NCBI GenBank assembly: GCA_963576475.1
Contig: OY754980.1
Coordinates: 4,655,492 to 4,719,491 of the forward strand
Origin: Molanna angustata
Taxonomy: Eukaryota > Arthropoda > Insecta > Trichoptera > Molannidae
Direction: 5' to 3'
Length of the DNA: 64,000 nt
The notes beneath the pieces were generated by a model that worked only from the letters and a program-made list of their open reading frames with translations, did no database searches and was not told where the DNA came from. Of this stretch, positions 11,395-21,679 are shown piece after piece; positions within the stretch are counted from its first letter, which is position 1, and each line of letters begins with the position of its first letter. The translations under genes were made by a program, and so were the position numbers.

Positions 11395-11850
11395 GAACGC
11401 GTTTTGTTATCACTTTTTAAGCACCGTTTGGTGATACACGATCCGCTATAAATTCTTTGTTGGCTCACAGAAAAAAGACAATTTTAAGTAGTCTACCGAT
11501 TGTGTCATGCTCTGTCAGGGAGCAAATTATTCCACTTTCAAAGGCTCGATTACACTTAAACTGCAATCATAGTAATCCGCCATATTGACTGTCCAATGCT
11601 TTTAAAGTGTTGGTACTCATTGATCCAGATGATCTCAATGTACGCTGTCTTCCTGATGGAACATTCTAATGCCACAGTTCTTTAACGTAGTGTAGAACCA
11701 AGTTATTCAGGGTCTTAAACACCATCAGGCGTACCTTATATTCTGGACGTTTCAACAAGTGTTGTTCGTTAAGAAGAGTTGTTATGTGACATCTGTTCGT
11801 CAGCTCCATGTGTAAACCTCGCAGCTGCGTTGAATACATGTCCGTCTACT
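11395..11850 (-). mobile_element. CR1-A LINE 3' part, decayed
   Basis: Antisense to the + strand. It follows 47322-47825 closely: the 3' hairpin region (GCACCGTTTGGTGATACACGATC), GGGAGCAAATTATTCCACTTT, CTGCAATCATAGTAATCCGCC, TTGATCCAGATGATCTCAATGTA, and CCTCGCAGCTGCGTTGA at the upstream end. The frame is broken by indels. In protein terms this is the WNxLPxxxR tail plus about 50 residues before it. Confidence 0.7.
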
Positions 11851-11864
11851 GCTCAGATTTCTTT

Positions 11865-12010
11865 CTTTCAGGATTTTATTTACACGGTTGAGCCATCCTT
11901 TTCTTGAATGACTCGTCCTATTATTTCATTCCTGTCAGCTTTGTGTGCTGTCTTCGACAGGCGTTTTTCATTCATTCTACTCATGAGGTCAAATCATCTC
12001 CAATGTATGT
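11865..12010 (-). mobile_element. RTE-a LINE internal fragment
   Basis: Reverse complement of RTE-a around the FGHMGRMNEERLTK coding stretch: CGACAGGCGTTTTTCATTCATTCTACTCATGAGGTCAAATCATC compares with the complement of 22203-22250. It lacks the 3' end and abuts the CR1-A copy to its left. Confidence 0.55.
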
Positions 12011-12597
12011 ATTCAATACAGATTGAAAAAACTTGTTCTTCATCAACTGTTTACTTATAAATGAAATTAAAACAGTAATCGATCAATTAAAGGCCATTGT
12101 CAGTGTATAATAATGAAGCGTAGTATAGTAAGTATGAATTTGATTTTTTGATTGGTACATAACCTTTTATTAAGTATATATACCATGTTTTTTTATTTAT
12201 TTATTGAGACATTCACGGCTCAAAGCCCTTTACAAAACCAAATATTAGATGACACAGCATAAACTTAACCAAAGAAATACAATTTATAAACATTCATAAC
12301 ATATCAACGGTAGCAGAGAATATATAAAAAAATAAAAACATAAAAGAAAGGTAAATTAAACACGAAAGTACATATGTACATTAATAACCAAAGAATAAAT
12401 AAATAAAAAAAAATAAATAAAATGAAGTAATTACAAAGCATGAACATAAGAATATTACTGACTGAATATATATATAAAATGAATGGTGCGAATATAGTAC
12501 ATAGCCACACTGAATCAGTGAATGCTGCCAGATGTGATAATATATTACATTATTGAATTAAATTAAATAAAAATTAGATGAATTTTTATATAAACAT
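12011..12597. other. Unassigned interval
   Basis: It holds a short TTTATTTATTTATT at 12192, followed by low-complexity A-rich sequence, which may be an antisense LINE tail and UTR. No coding signal. Confidence 0.35.
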
Positions 12598-12668
12598 CAC
12601 AATTCTCCAAAATCTGGCAACTTGTTATTGGGTTGGTATTAATTTAATGTTTTGACATAGTACATAAA
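12598..12668 (+). mobile_element. SINE-A 3' tail fragment
   Basis: ATCTGGCAACTTGTTATTGGG, TTAATTTAATGTTTTGACATAGTACATA matches the 3' portion of SINE-A at 19275-19345. The tRNA-like head is absent. Confidence 0.6.
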
Positions 12669-12680
12669 TATAAGTTTACC

Positions 12681-13094
12681 ATGAAACAATACAAAAAAAG
12701 AAATTCTCTACAACGCGCAAATATGCCCAATATTGAATATGGTAGTTACCTTTGCAGTTGCGCTCCCCCACTGAATACCCTCGATGCTGTACAAAGGAGT
12801 GCTGTGCGTCTGATTGACGACCCATCATTGACTGATGGATTACGATCACTTGACCACAGAAGCAAGGTCGGTATACCACGGGAGATGGTCCCTCTTCCAT
12901 CCATTCACAGTAGAGTCACTCGTTTTACTCAATCTCAACATCCGTTCATAGTAAACCTTCAATACACACGAACCAATCACTTCTTGAACTTATTTATTAA
13001 CACAGCAGCGCGGCTTTGGAATGATCTTTCGAATTCTGTGTATCCACCTTCTTACAATCCGGGTTTTTTAAAATCCGAATTATTATTTTACTGA
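12681..13094 (+). pseudogene. Non-LTR reverse transcriptase C-terminal tail (jockey-like)
   Basis: A 137-residue frame with PNIEYGSYLCSCAPPLNTLDAVQRSAVRLIDDPSLTDGLRSLDHRSKVG, then SIHSRVTRFTQSQHPFIVN, TRTNHFLNLFINTAARLWNDLSNSVYPPSYNPGFLKSELLFY. The order 'EY...L...A.R.I.DP.L...L.SL.HR' followed by 'R.TR...HPF.V......R...F...F...A..LWN.LP...FP..Y....FK' is the usual post-polymerase tail in many insect non-LTR elements annotated as jockey- or BS-like. Between HRSKVG and SIHSRV the linker is shorter than I would expect, suggesting an internal deletion of about 15 codons. The endonuclease and polymerase core are missing. Sequence up to about 13190 is probably its 3' UTR. Confidence 0.7.
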
Positions 13095-14144
13095 GCAGAT
13101 TGCAAACCCTTCCCAACACAGCGTAGTGCGCTTCTTCGGAAGAGCATAATAGACCCAAATCCAAATTGCTGGTAGCCATGTTTAAAAAAAAGATAAACAA
13201 AAATAAATCAAAATTTTGCGTCAGTAAATCTGCTTATTTTGGTTTTTATGAGACTCAAGCGTATCGTTATGTATCAGGGAATGTTTTAATGTTATGTTAT
13301 TTAAGCAAATTATTCACATGCGATTTTCAGTTATAAACGAGTATTAATAATATAATGGATGAATTTTTATTACCAAGAAATCAGGTCACGTTAAAAAATA
13401 ATAAAAGACTTTTTCGGAGACGGGCATTTAATAATATTCTCCATGACCATTCATACATTTTATGAATTATTATTATCCATTGTGAAATGAATTCTTTTAT
13501 GGCTATAGAATTATTTTTATGCATGGAGAAAGATGCGACGGATCGCCTGAAAGAATGCCATTTCAATATCCCGCATAGTCTATCCTATTGATATCTTAAG
13601 AATTCATTGTCGGTCCTCTTCGTATGGAATATTTTGATTATCATCTATCATTATAATACAGACCCTCTAGCCATCCCCTCTTTTAGGGGGTTGTGAAACC
13701 AAAGGGGGATGGCTGATGGTAGAATGAGAAGGAAATCCCAAATATTCACCACCCTTCTGTTATAATATTGAGGTCAGAAAACGCTAAGATATAATTTATT
13801 GTCATTTTAATTTTGTACCTCTCTATAGGGTGAATTACTGCTTATATGCATATGTACCTATATATTATTATTATGTCCTGTCTATTGATGGAATTCACAG
13901 ACAGAATTCAGCGCTACGTTTTCAAATCTTAAGAAACATCCATCGCCTGGACCATTGAATACAAAATTATTGGCGCGACTCCTTCCTTTATAGGATTGCA
14001 TTAAATCATAATTCTGGTTTGCTCCACAAATATTATTTATTTTCATTGATGGAACGATGATTTCAAAATTGTAAAGACAGAAATACCCAACAGCATGTTG
14101 AATATCTCGCTAAGGGACCACAAAACTAATGAATAGATTAGGAA
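13095..14144. other. Unassigned interval
   Basis: It contains an 11-bp-stem hairpin at 13669-13714 (AGCCATCCCCT against AGGGGGATGGCT, loop about 23 bases). No gene seen. Confidence 0.4.
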
Positions 14145-14580
14145 GAACACAGGAGTAGCGGATGTGGCCAAAATAATAGCGGAGTTAAAGTGGAGTTGGG
14201 CGGGTCATAAATATCTCGGATGTCGGACGACCGATGGACAAAAGTTGTGATGGACTGGAGGCCAAGAACAGGAAGCAGAAGCGTGGGAAAGCCCCAGACC
14301 AGATGGTCCGATGACATAAAAAAGTGGCAGGTCCAAAATGGCGAAGAATGACAAAGGATAGAGTCCAGTGGAAATCCAAGCGGGAGGCCTTTATCCAATA
14401 CTGGACTCAAGAAGAGGCTGAGTATGTAACTAAGTATCCAACAACAGAAGACTACCCGGAAGGCCTGCATAGAAATGGAGACAGTTAGACTTTCTCCTCC
14501 CAGTATAGTCCACCCTCACAAACAGTTCAAATGACCTAATACACGATGATAAAGAAGAAGAAGAAGAAGATAGAACGACC
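14145..14580 (+). mobile_element. RTE-c LINE 3' end with GAA tail
   Basis: With frame changes the translation reads AELKWSWAGHK, MSDDRWTKVVMDWRPRTGSRSVGKPQTRWSDDIKKWQ, then RIESSGNPSGRPLSNTGLKKRLS in a shifted frame. The pattern KWxWAGHxxRxxDxRWxxxVxxWRPRxGxRxxGRPxTRWxDDI is the standard C terminus of insect RTE-type RT proteins. The element ends in GATAAAGAAGAAGAAGAAGA (14549-14571). Frameshifts make it non-functional. A second, antisense copy of the same subfamily lies at 34592-34800. Confidence 0.75.
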
Positions 14581-14635
14581 GTTTCAGCTAACTTGATGAG
14601 AGTCTATTCAGCTGAAACTATTGTCCTTCAAAGTT

Positions 14636-15115
14636 TACCTAAAAAGGCAGTAGGTACTTTCAGAACCTCATTGCTTAACTATTTGCTACCTGCACTTTCG
14701 ATTACACCATTCATACAATCTTGGCATGCCCCACAATGTGGTTACCAGCGACAGATGTGCGGGTGTACCAGCAAAAGTTAATGTAAATAATCTCACAAAA
14801 ACTGTAATGTATACTAGTGAGACATAGATATGGAGTATTCATTCATAACATCGCGGCATATCCCACAATGTCGGGTAACCAGCGACATGTGTGGGGGTGT
14901 GCATTATCGTAAAAAAAGAAAACACGGCACAGAATCCCACGTATAACGAGTTTCGTCTCACCTATAAAGGCATTTAATTTAGAATGAGTGGTGAACCTCA
15001 TTGCTGAACTATGTGTCTTGTATTTTCGATTGCTCAGCACTTAGCGACACCCGAAAACGACCATAATATAAAAGAGTGGAAGCACTATTCTAAGTTGGTG
15101 CCTCAAAGAAATTTG
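14636..15115 (-). mobile_element. Cluster of SINE-E copies (one near full length)
   Basis: Three pieces sit in the same orientation. 14640-14710 keeps AAAAAGGCAG, TCAGAACCTCATTGCT and TTTCGATTAC. 14726-14780 keeps GCCCCACAATGTGGTTACCAGCGACAG. 14835-15115 is nearly complete, from TTCATTCATAACATCGCGGCATATCCC to GTGGAAGCACTATTCTAAGTTGGTGCCTCA. Because the family's 3' tail lies at the low-coordinate end, all are antisense. The arrangement suggests insertion of one copy next to another or a local duplication. Confidence 0.65.
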
Positions 15116-15699
15116 TACTTAATAAATGTACCTACGGAAAAGAACAGGACTGTCTAAGATTTCTATTTTTTTAAACCGGCCAGTTTTAAAATTAAGTCTG
15201 GACACAAGACCCACACTTATGTATAAGCTTTCAATTTCGATTCAAAACCTTTGCAAGATCGATTCCCGCTGTTTATAATTAGTCAAATGTCGTCGCTTTC
15301 ATCTCTGCAAAATAAATATGAGTATACCTATTTCTTGAGAATATCAGTTTTCGTTACGTGTGAATCAACTCCGGCGTTAATATCCCACGACAGATGAATA
15401 AAAAACGCACACTCACTTCTCACGAGTTCTCTCAGAACTACTTATCACAAGACATCTCACAATTACGATAATATTGTATCGATGAAGATATCAATATTGT
15501 TATGGAAGACTGACTGACATATCACATTGACATAATCAATTATTATGTGACTGAGAAATATAAAGATATCACACAGAGATTAATAATATGTAGGTACTCT
15601 TTTTATCCGCATTACGAATCGCAGTGAAATATTTTAAACCAATTGTATGCGACTTCCATACTGACGTCATAGTATAAAGTCTGATTATTTTATATGTAC
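15116..15699. other. Unassigned interval
   Basis: No supported gene or repeat. AT-rich with several ATATC-containing stretches. Confidence 0.35.
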
Positions 15700-16101
15700 G
15701 AATACATACATATCATCACGCCATGTCCCTCACGGGGTAGGCAGAGAACATTCAATTATCGTCTTATACATAATCGTCTATTGTTCATGCTTCTAACATT
15801 TCCGTCTTTCAAAATACCGTTCACTTGGACGTGCCATCCCTTCCTTGGCCGGCCCCGACCTCTCATTCCTGTCCGCACTGTATATTTTCTTCGTCAGGCG
15901 TTCCTCATTCATTCTCCCCATGTAGCCAAACTATCTCAATGTTTCACATTCGTTCTATTCATGACATCTTTGTTCATCTTACATTCTTTCCTTTTGTCCT
16001 CATTTCTGACCCTGTCATACATCGTTCTACTAGCGATCTCATTTCAACTGCTTTTATTCCGCTTTCGTGCGTTTCTGCCATGTCCAGGTTTCACTTGCAT
16101 A

Positions 16102-16515
16102 CAAGACCGTAGCCAGGGGGGGATCAAGGGGGATTGATCCCCCCCCCGAAATGAAAGAAAAATAAATTTAAAAAGATATTTCTGTAGTTAGTAACAATGA
16201 GACTTACTACAGAATTATGGTGAACCCATATTTCTGGGTTGAACCCATTTCACTCTGTTGTTATGGTGCACCCATTTCAAAATTTTGTATGAAAAGCGTG
16301 GTATACTGGTACATGCTCGCACATACATAAGATTTATTATTTTTCCAGGACGCGTGAGACAAACACACACACTAACACTATCATTGTTTTATTACTTATG
16401 ATGACTGTGCTTTATGCTCGCTTGGTACTAGCATGGAAATACGCTCGCGGGGCGACTTGTTTCTACTGTTCTACTAAGCTAAACCCCCCCCGAAATTGTC
16501 TTGCCTACGGCCTTG
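16102..16515. mobile_element. hAT-like non-autonomous element with 8-bp TSD
   Basis: The element is flanked by the perfect 8-bp direct repeat CTTGCATA (16094-16101 and 16516-16523), which occurs once in uninterrupted RTE-a copies such as 54354. Its ends are inverted: the left end begins CAAGACCGTAGCCAGGGGGG, and the right end read in reverse begins CAAGGCCGTAGGCAAG. An 8-bp target duplication with termini starting CA is the hallmark of the hAT superfamily. Length is 414 bp with no coding frame. A short inner palindrome of GGGGGATTGATCCCCC type lies at 16127-16147. Confidence 0.8.
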
Positions 16516-16556
16516 CTTGCATACGTCAAGGTTGGCACTAAGATAGCGTTATTAAT

Positions 16557-16799
<243 letters not shown>

Positions 16800-16936
16800 T
16801 ATATTTGATGTTTTCACGGGTGAAATATGTTATAATATTTTTTACGTATAATATAAAATATGTTATAATATTTAAACGTCGGAAGACAAATGGTCTTAGT
16901 CAAGACCTACTGACACGGGAAAACCGAGATAAAAAT

Positions 16937-17320
<384 letters not shown>

Positions 17321-17355
17321 CTTTGGCATCCTTTGATATGCGATCATTCATAAGA

Positions 17356-17689
17356 TATACCTACTAGAGCAAAAATTAAGTATTATTTAGTATTTTGTGA
17401 ATCGACTCAAACGAACTTGTGTAGCTTTGTTTGATTCTCCAGTATGCATGTTCGATCTAGTCAACTATGTAGGTTGAGATCACATAGGTATATCCAAACA
17501 CATAAACGAATATCTTAAGTAAAGTATTTTATTTACTCAAATACAATTATACATAGGATTGTATTTATGATAGGTGGAAATAAAAGATTCTTATGAAGAT
17601 TAATTACTCCATATTTTAAGTTTCTACAAAGGTGCAAATATTAAACACTATCATGAAACGACAGAGAGGTTGATTTGACACTAGCTGGC
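17356..17689. other. Unassigned interval
   Basis: AT-rich. No gene or known repeat. Confidence 0.35.
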
Positions 17690-17830
17690 GTGCTTCCGAT
17701 CTACTATTTATTTCGTATCTCGACGCCGTTTTCTGGAATCTTCTGGGCTCGTTTATTGGCTGAGCCGTCGCTATCGTAAAATATACATTTCTGATTGGTC
17801 GCATGGATACCAGGCGCCGTGTCGCCACAT
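17690..17830 (-). promoter_or_regulatory. Promoter-like block: CCAAT boxes, heat-shock element, TATA-like
   Basis: On the minus strand, in order: CGACCAATCAG (17800 to 17790), CAGCCAATAAACG (17765 to 17753), a perfect three-unit heat-shock element GAAGATTCCAGAA (17743 to 17731), and AAATAAATAG (17713 to 17704). The block is more GC- and CpG-rich than its surroundings. The arrangement resembles insect hsp promoters, which would fire leftward. However, the 370 bp downstream hold no convincing frame and run into the AT array, so this may be an orphan or a repeat-borne promoter. No expression evidence is available. Confidence 0.4.
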
Positions 17831-19166
17831 TACTAATATTTTTTTTTCGTTTTATTTAATTATAAGTAGGTAGGTACTTCGATATATTTTTTTATCATAA
17901 GGCTGGTATATTTTATTAAAAAAATATGTTATATATTGATTTTGTAATATATGAGAATAATAAATAAGGTCTATTATATTGCGTACCGAAACAAATTTAA
18001 CATTCTGTTGCCTCGGTACGGTTTCATTCTTAGTGAAACGAGTACAACAAAATCCTTAGTAAATTTATATTATGTTCGATTGTGACATTCGTGTGAAGCA
18101 ATAAATTTACAGTGGATTAATTTTCTATACAGAATTTTTTCCCTGTGATCTGTCAAAAGTTCAAATTACCATCACGTTCTGTTAAACACGTGATTCAAAC
18201 GAGCGTGGCGGGGGACTAATATAAATAAACAACGTTATTTCGTTGCGTATTTGTGAGGTTTCTATTTTATGTTGTTTATCACAACTTCTACATTGTAGGC
18301 AAGTAGGTACCTACATAACCCGATAAGAAAAGATAATTAATTAACAGGGCCTAAATTGACGAAACGGAACGGTGACAAATCCGTTCCGGTCCACTTCGAG
18401 TCTTCGAGAGACGTGGCTTTGTTTTTTTTTTACTTCCGACACGTACTTCCTTCAAATAATCCTTTTGTTGAAGGTTGTATTAGTCAGATTAATGAAAATC
18501 AATTTTATATATTACACCTTCTAGAATCTAGAATCAGTACCTACATTTGAACAGGAACTATTTTTACAGTAACTGTTCAAATATACTGGCACCATGTTTT
18601 AAGTAATGAAAACAGTTTTATATAACATTTAGAAATTCATCCTCAAGGGCGCATTACATATCATTAATTTTATATGTAAAGCGCCCTTGAGGTAGTTTTT
18701 CTTTTTTACAAATGACACTGTATGAGTAAACCAGTTATATTATTTACTATTATTATTTAAACAGGTATCAAGTAAAGGGTGCATAATATGAGTTTGTCTT
18801 GATGTCTTTGTGTGCATACTGCATACCATATGCTGTATTATGAAAATTTGTTTCTACTCTATCTTAAGCCCAAACTAATACATCTAAGATAGACTTCATA
18901 TTGATATATTATGTCTACAGTGAATTAATTTAGAGTTGATTAATATTCCATTCAAAAATGATCTCACTTTCTGGAAAATTTAATATTTTAATGTTTGTTT
19001 TAAAAATATTTAAAATGGTATTAGGCTCCTTTGTAATGCATACATTTTAAATATTGGGGATTGTCATAATTTTAAAGAGAAAAATGATATGAATCCTTAC
19101 TATTTGGGAAAAAGGTTATGTGTTGGACATAGCGCACTCGGTTTTTCAAGTTATCGACTACAAAAC
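17831..19166. other. Unassigned interval with one long hairpin
   Basis: It contains the hairpin at 18641-18692, described separately, and a CACGTG E-box near 18187. The 64-codon frame at 18356 has no motif. Confidence 0.35.
18641..18692. repeat. Long hairpin built from the CR1-B AGCGCCCTTGAGG motif
   Basis: CCTCAAGGGCGC at 18641 pairs perfectly with GCGCCCTTGAGG at 18681. ATTACATAT against ATATGTAAA continues the stem inward with one irregular position, leaving about a 10-base AT loop. GCGCCCTTGAGG also occurs in the CR1-B 3' UTR at 39644, so this may be two head-to-head LINE ends. Confidence 0.7.
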
Positions 19167-19376
19167 GTCGACCTTCGTGGCTCAGTAGGTTAGGTATCTG
19201 AATGCTGATCCAAACGTCCCGGTTTGATTCCCGGTGGAGACACAGTTTTTAATTGTGTTTTCAGTCTGGATCTATAAGTCTCCAGAATATGGCAACTTGT
19301 TATTGGGTGCGTGTTAAATTAATATTTGACATAGTACCTACATGTTAGTTGTCGGCGAAGCAATATTAAAAAAAAA
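19167..19376 (+). mobile_element. SINE-A, near full length
   Basis: The tRNA-like head reads GTCGACCTTCGTGGCTCAGTAGGTTAGG (an A-box-like TGGCTCAGTAGG) and CCGGTTTGATTCCCGG (B-box GGTTTGATTCC). A middle region AGTTTTTAATTGTGTTTTCAGTCTGGA follows, then a 3' part ATGGCAACTTGTTATTGGGTGCGTGTTAAATTAATATTTGACATAGTACC and GCAATATTAAAAAAAAA. These are internal RNA polymerase III promoter boxes typical of tRNA-derived SINEs. Other copies are at 31215, 43285, 46878 and 56379. Tail-only copies are at 12598, 46060, 49970 and 51220. Confidence 0.85.
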
Positions 19377-20035
19377 CGCTTGTCAAAAAATATTTCGTTT
19401 AGTTCGATTTATCCAAGTGTTTCACTATTTAAAATTTTGAATTATTATTTGTTGTGCTCTTCACCATGCTTGTGCCTATATTAGACGGCGGCGTCTGACA
19501 AAAGACAGGCTTTTAATCTTGTAAAACAACATCAGTCAGAACAATACAATATATCTTCATTCATAGTATAATAGAAACAATACTCGCAACGTAACACAAT
19601 GAAATTACATATTATAAAACAGGTCGCTATAGAATATTACAATGAAATAGAAGTTTTAATTGATGTTATTATACAAGAACTGATATTATAATAACTAGTA
19701 TGACTTGGCAGACGTTGTCCTATCTCTGTGTAATTATTTAACTTGTACATATAATATATAAAAATGGATGATCTTTACATATGTAATCTTCGTTGTAGAA
19801 TAATGCAATGTGTAAATTAAAAAATTGAAGACACCCATTTCAATGTTTTCTTCGCGTATTAAATTTGTAATCGATTATTCACTAGTATGCCTGCATAAAT
19901 TGCTCAATTAATAACTTCTTGAAATAGTGATTGTATTCGATTTACTAAATTTACCTTAATTTTTATTTAGTTCACAATTAAAAAACATGTTAAGAAATGT
20001 GTATTATTATGATTATAACAGTTTTTACACGGGAA
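19377..20035. other. Unassigned AT-rich interval
   Basis: Nothing recognised. Confidence 0.35.
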
Positions 20036-20150
20036 ATATGTATAAACAGTAAAATAAGCAAACAGTAAAAAATGTATAAACAGTAAAATATCTATAAACG
20101 GCAAATTATGTATAAACAGTGTCTAAAATATCTATAAACAGCAAAATATC
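20036..20150. repeat. Minisatellite, about 18-bp unit, six copies
   Basis: Units follow ATNTATAAACAGTAAAAT with small changes: ATGTATAAACAGTAAAAT, ATCTATAAACGGCAAATT, ATGTATAAACAGTGTCTAAAAT, ATCTATAAACAGCAAAAT. Confidence 0.8.
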
Positions 20151-20639
20151 ACCAGGTTTTTCAACGCGATGGGAAAAAAGTTTTTCGTAAAACAGAAATC
20201 TATAAAATTATTCGTTGCCGACGAGTTGTCTAATTCGTTGCCAGTTTTTGTTGTGTGGACGTGTGACGTTCGCGGTACCTTTTGTTTATTTGGCATCTCT
20301 CGATTAGAAATAAATGTTTTAAAACAAAAAATTGAGGGTCTAAAAAAAATCAAATCGTGTCCAATTCAAGTCAAATGCCGGGTAGTCAAAATGCAAAGTC
20401 AAACGAAGAAAACGAGAGAAAGATTGAACCGTTGAACGAAATTGGGAAAAAGCGAAAAATAAAATGTTGCTATTTTTCACATAGATGGCATAAATTTTTT
20501 CGTAATAGCAATAATAGGATTCGCTAACAAGGGAGAAAATAATACTAGTGAAAAGCGATGTTTGGAGTAACCTGTATTTTGAAAGCTGTTTTAAGCGTTG
20601 AAAACCGTACCGCGTTAAAAACCAGGTTCGTCGAAAAGG
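20151..20639. other. Unassigned interval
   Basis: Overlapping open frames on both strands (20169-20435 plus, 20340-20771 minus) have no recognisable motif. The sequence changes to higher GC toward 20600. Confidence 0.3.
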
Positions 20640-20896
20640 GACACCATCTAATAGGATTTGAATCCATTTTACTTCTAAGACGCTACTACGTAGCGTCGGG
20701 AAGGGGTTGCCATCTGCTTGTGGCAGACCACATCTCGAAATTTCTTTCGAGCGCGCGCCTAGCGACGGCAAGTATATTTGTTTGTCGCTAGGCCGAGTTC
20801 ATCGCCCGCGACGTCAAACTAGTGACTGGGTATGACAGTTCAATGAAATGGTCTAGAAAGTTCGAGGACATTGAACTTGCTACCCCCAGCACAGCA

Positions 20897-20935
20897 CTAT
20901 TTAAGGGAGTCTACACCTGTAAACGTCGTCACTTT
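20897..20935 (+). promoter_or_regulatory. TATA box and initiator
   Basis: CTATTTAAGGG places a TATA-like element at 20898-20905. TCACTTT starts at 20929, putting a possible start adenine at 20931, about 32 bases downstream. The spacing is that of a TATA-Inr core promoter. The initiator differs from TCAKTY at one position. Confidence 0.4.
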
Positions 20936-21255
20936 ATTTCCGTATTTCATCCGTCACTTCACGCCGCCGTTACGACCACGCGACCACTGGTCGCTTCTCG
21001 ACCACGCCGTCTCGCCGACATGTCATCTCTCGACTTCCGGTCAACTCTCGACCTCGCGAGCACTATGGTACACTTCGAACACACTCGCTAACTCGCTCGT
21101 TATACCTACCTACTCATCGTGAGAAAGTTCCTTTGTAAGTTATTTTATCAATTGTAAATTTACCTTTAAACAAACTATTAATTGTGATCAATATACTCAT
21201 TGTAAACTTGTCCTATTCTTTCTTCTTTTCTCTAAACCACTGTCCTTGTGTTCTT

Positions 21256-21440
21256 ATTTCAAATCATGTCAAATCACTTTGATTTGATAGTAAACTGTTA
21301 ACTACTTGGTTAACCATCCCACTTAATTGGGATTAGCAAACTCTCTTTATTGGTAACCCCTATGATTACCACATATAATTAATAGTAACTCCTCTGGTTA
21401 CTAACTACGCTTGATTGGTAACTCTTCTACATAGTTACTA
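21256..21440. repeat. Run of short hairpins with GTAAC/GTTAC stems
   Basis: Consecutive small inverted repeats: TCAAATCA/TTGATTTGA (21270-21288), ATCCCA/TGGGAT (21316-21333), GGTAAC/ATTACC (21352-21370), AGTAAC/GTTACT (21384-21402) and GGTAAC/GTTACT (21417-21439). Loops are 4-11 bases. Confidence 0.7.
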
Positions 21441-21679
21441 ATCAGCTAAATGCTAAAGAAAATTCGGATTCGGATATACCAACATCCGTTTTTATATATT
21501 AAGATACCAGATTGTAATGTACAAACATTATATTCGGTATGATTAGATATGTTTCAGCGAGACATGGGTACCTACCTATCTATCAATATCCTTCTGCATT
21601 GAATCACGAATATTTCAATCTTCAAATTGAAAGAGGTCTGCTATGAAAATATTTAATTATGCTTCTATTCTATAGGAAG

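Larger units (their letters stand above)
20640..21440 (+). other. GC-rich island, possible solo LTR or promoter region
   Basis: An abrupt block of CpG-rich sequence in AT-rich surroundings. It contains GCTACTACGTAGC near 20682, GAGCGCGCGCCTAGCGACGGC near 20750, repeated ACCACGCGACCACTGGTCGC-like strings (20970-21030), and a TATA box with a well-spaced initiator at 20899-20934. The 3' third turns AT-rich and carries a series of short hairpins. A single long-terminal-repeat remnant of a Gypsy-like element is one reading; a host CpG-rich promoter is the other. No target duplication or partner LTR was found. Confidence 0.35.

Noticed and set aside
20169..20771. Overlapping frames upstream of the CpG-rich island as a host gene
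   Set aside because: No domain, no splice-consistent continuation, and both strands are equally open.
20822..21122. Two plus-strand frames downstream of the TATA box as coding exons
   Set aside because: The frames overlap in different phases, are Arg/Ser/Pro-rich as expected from CpG-rich DNA, and have no family motif.
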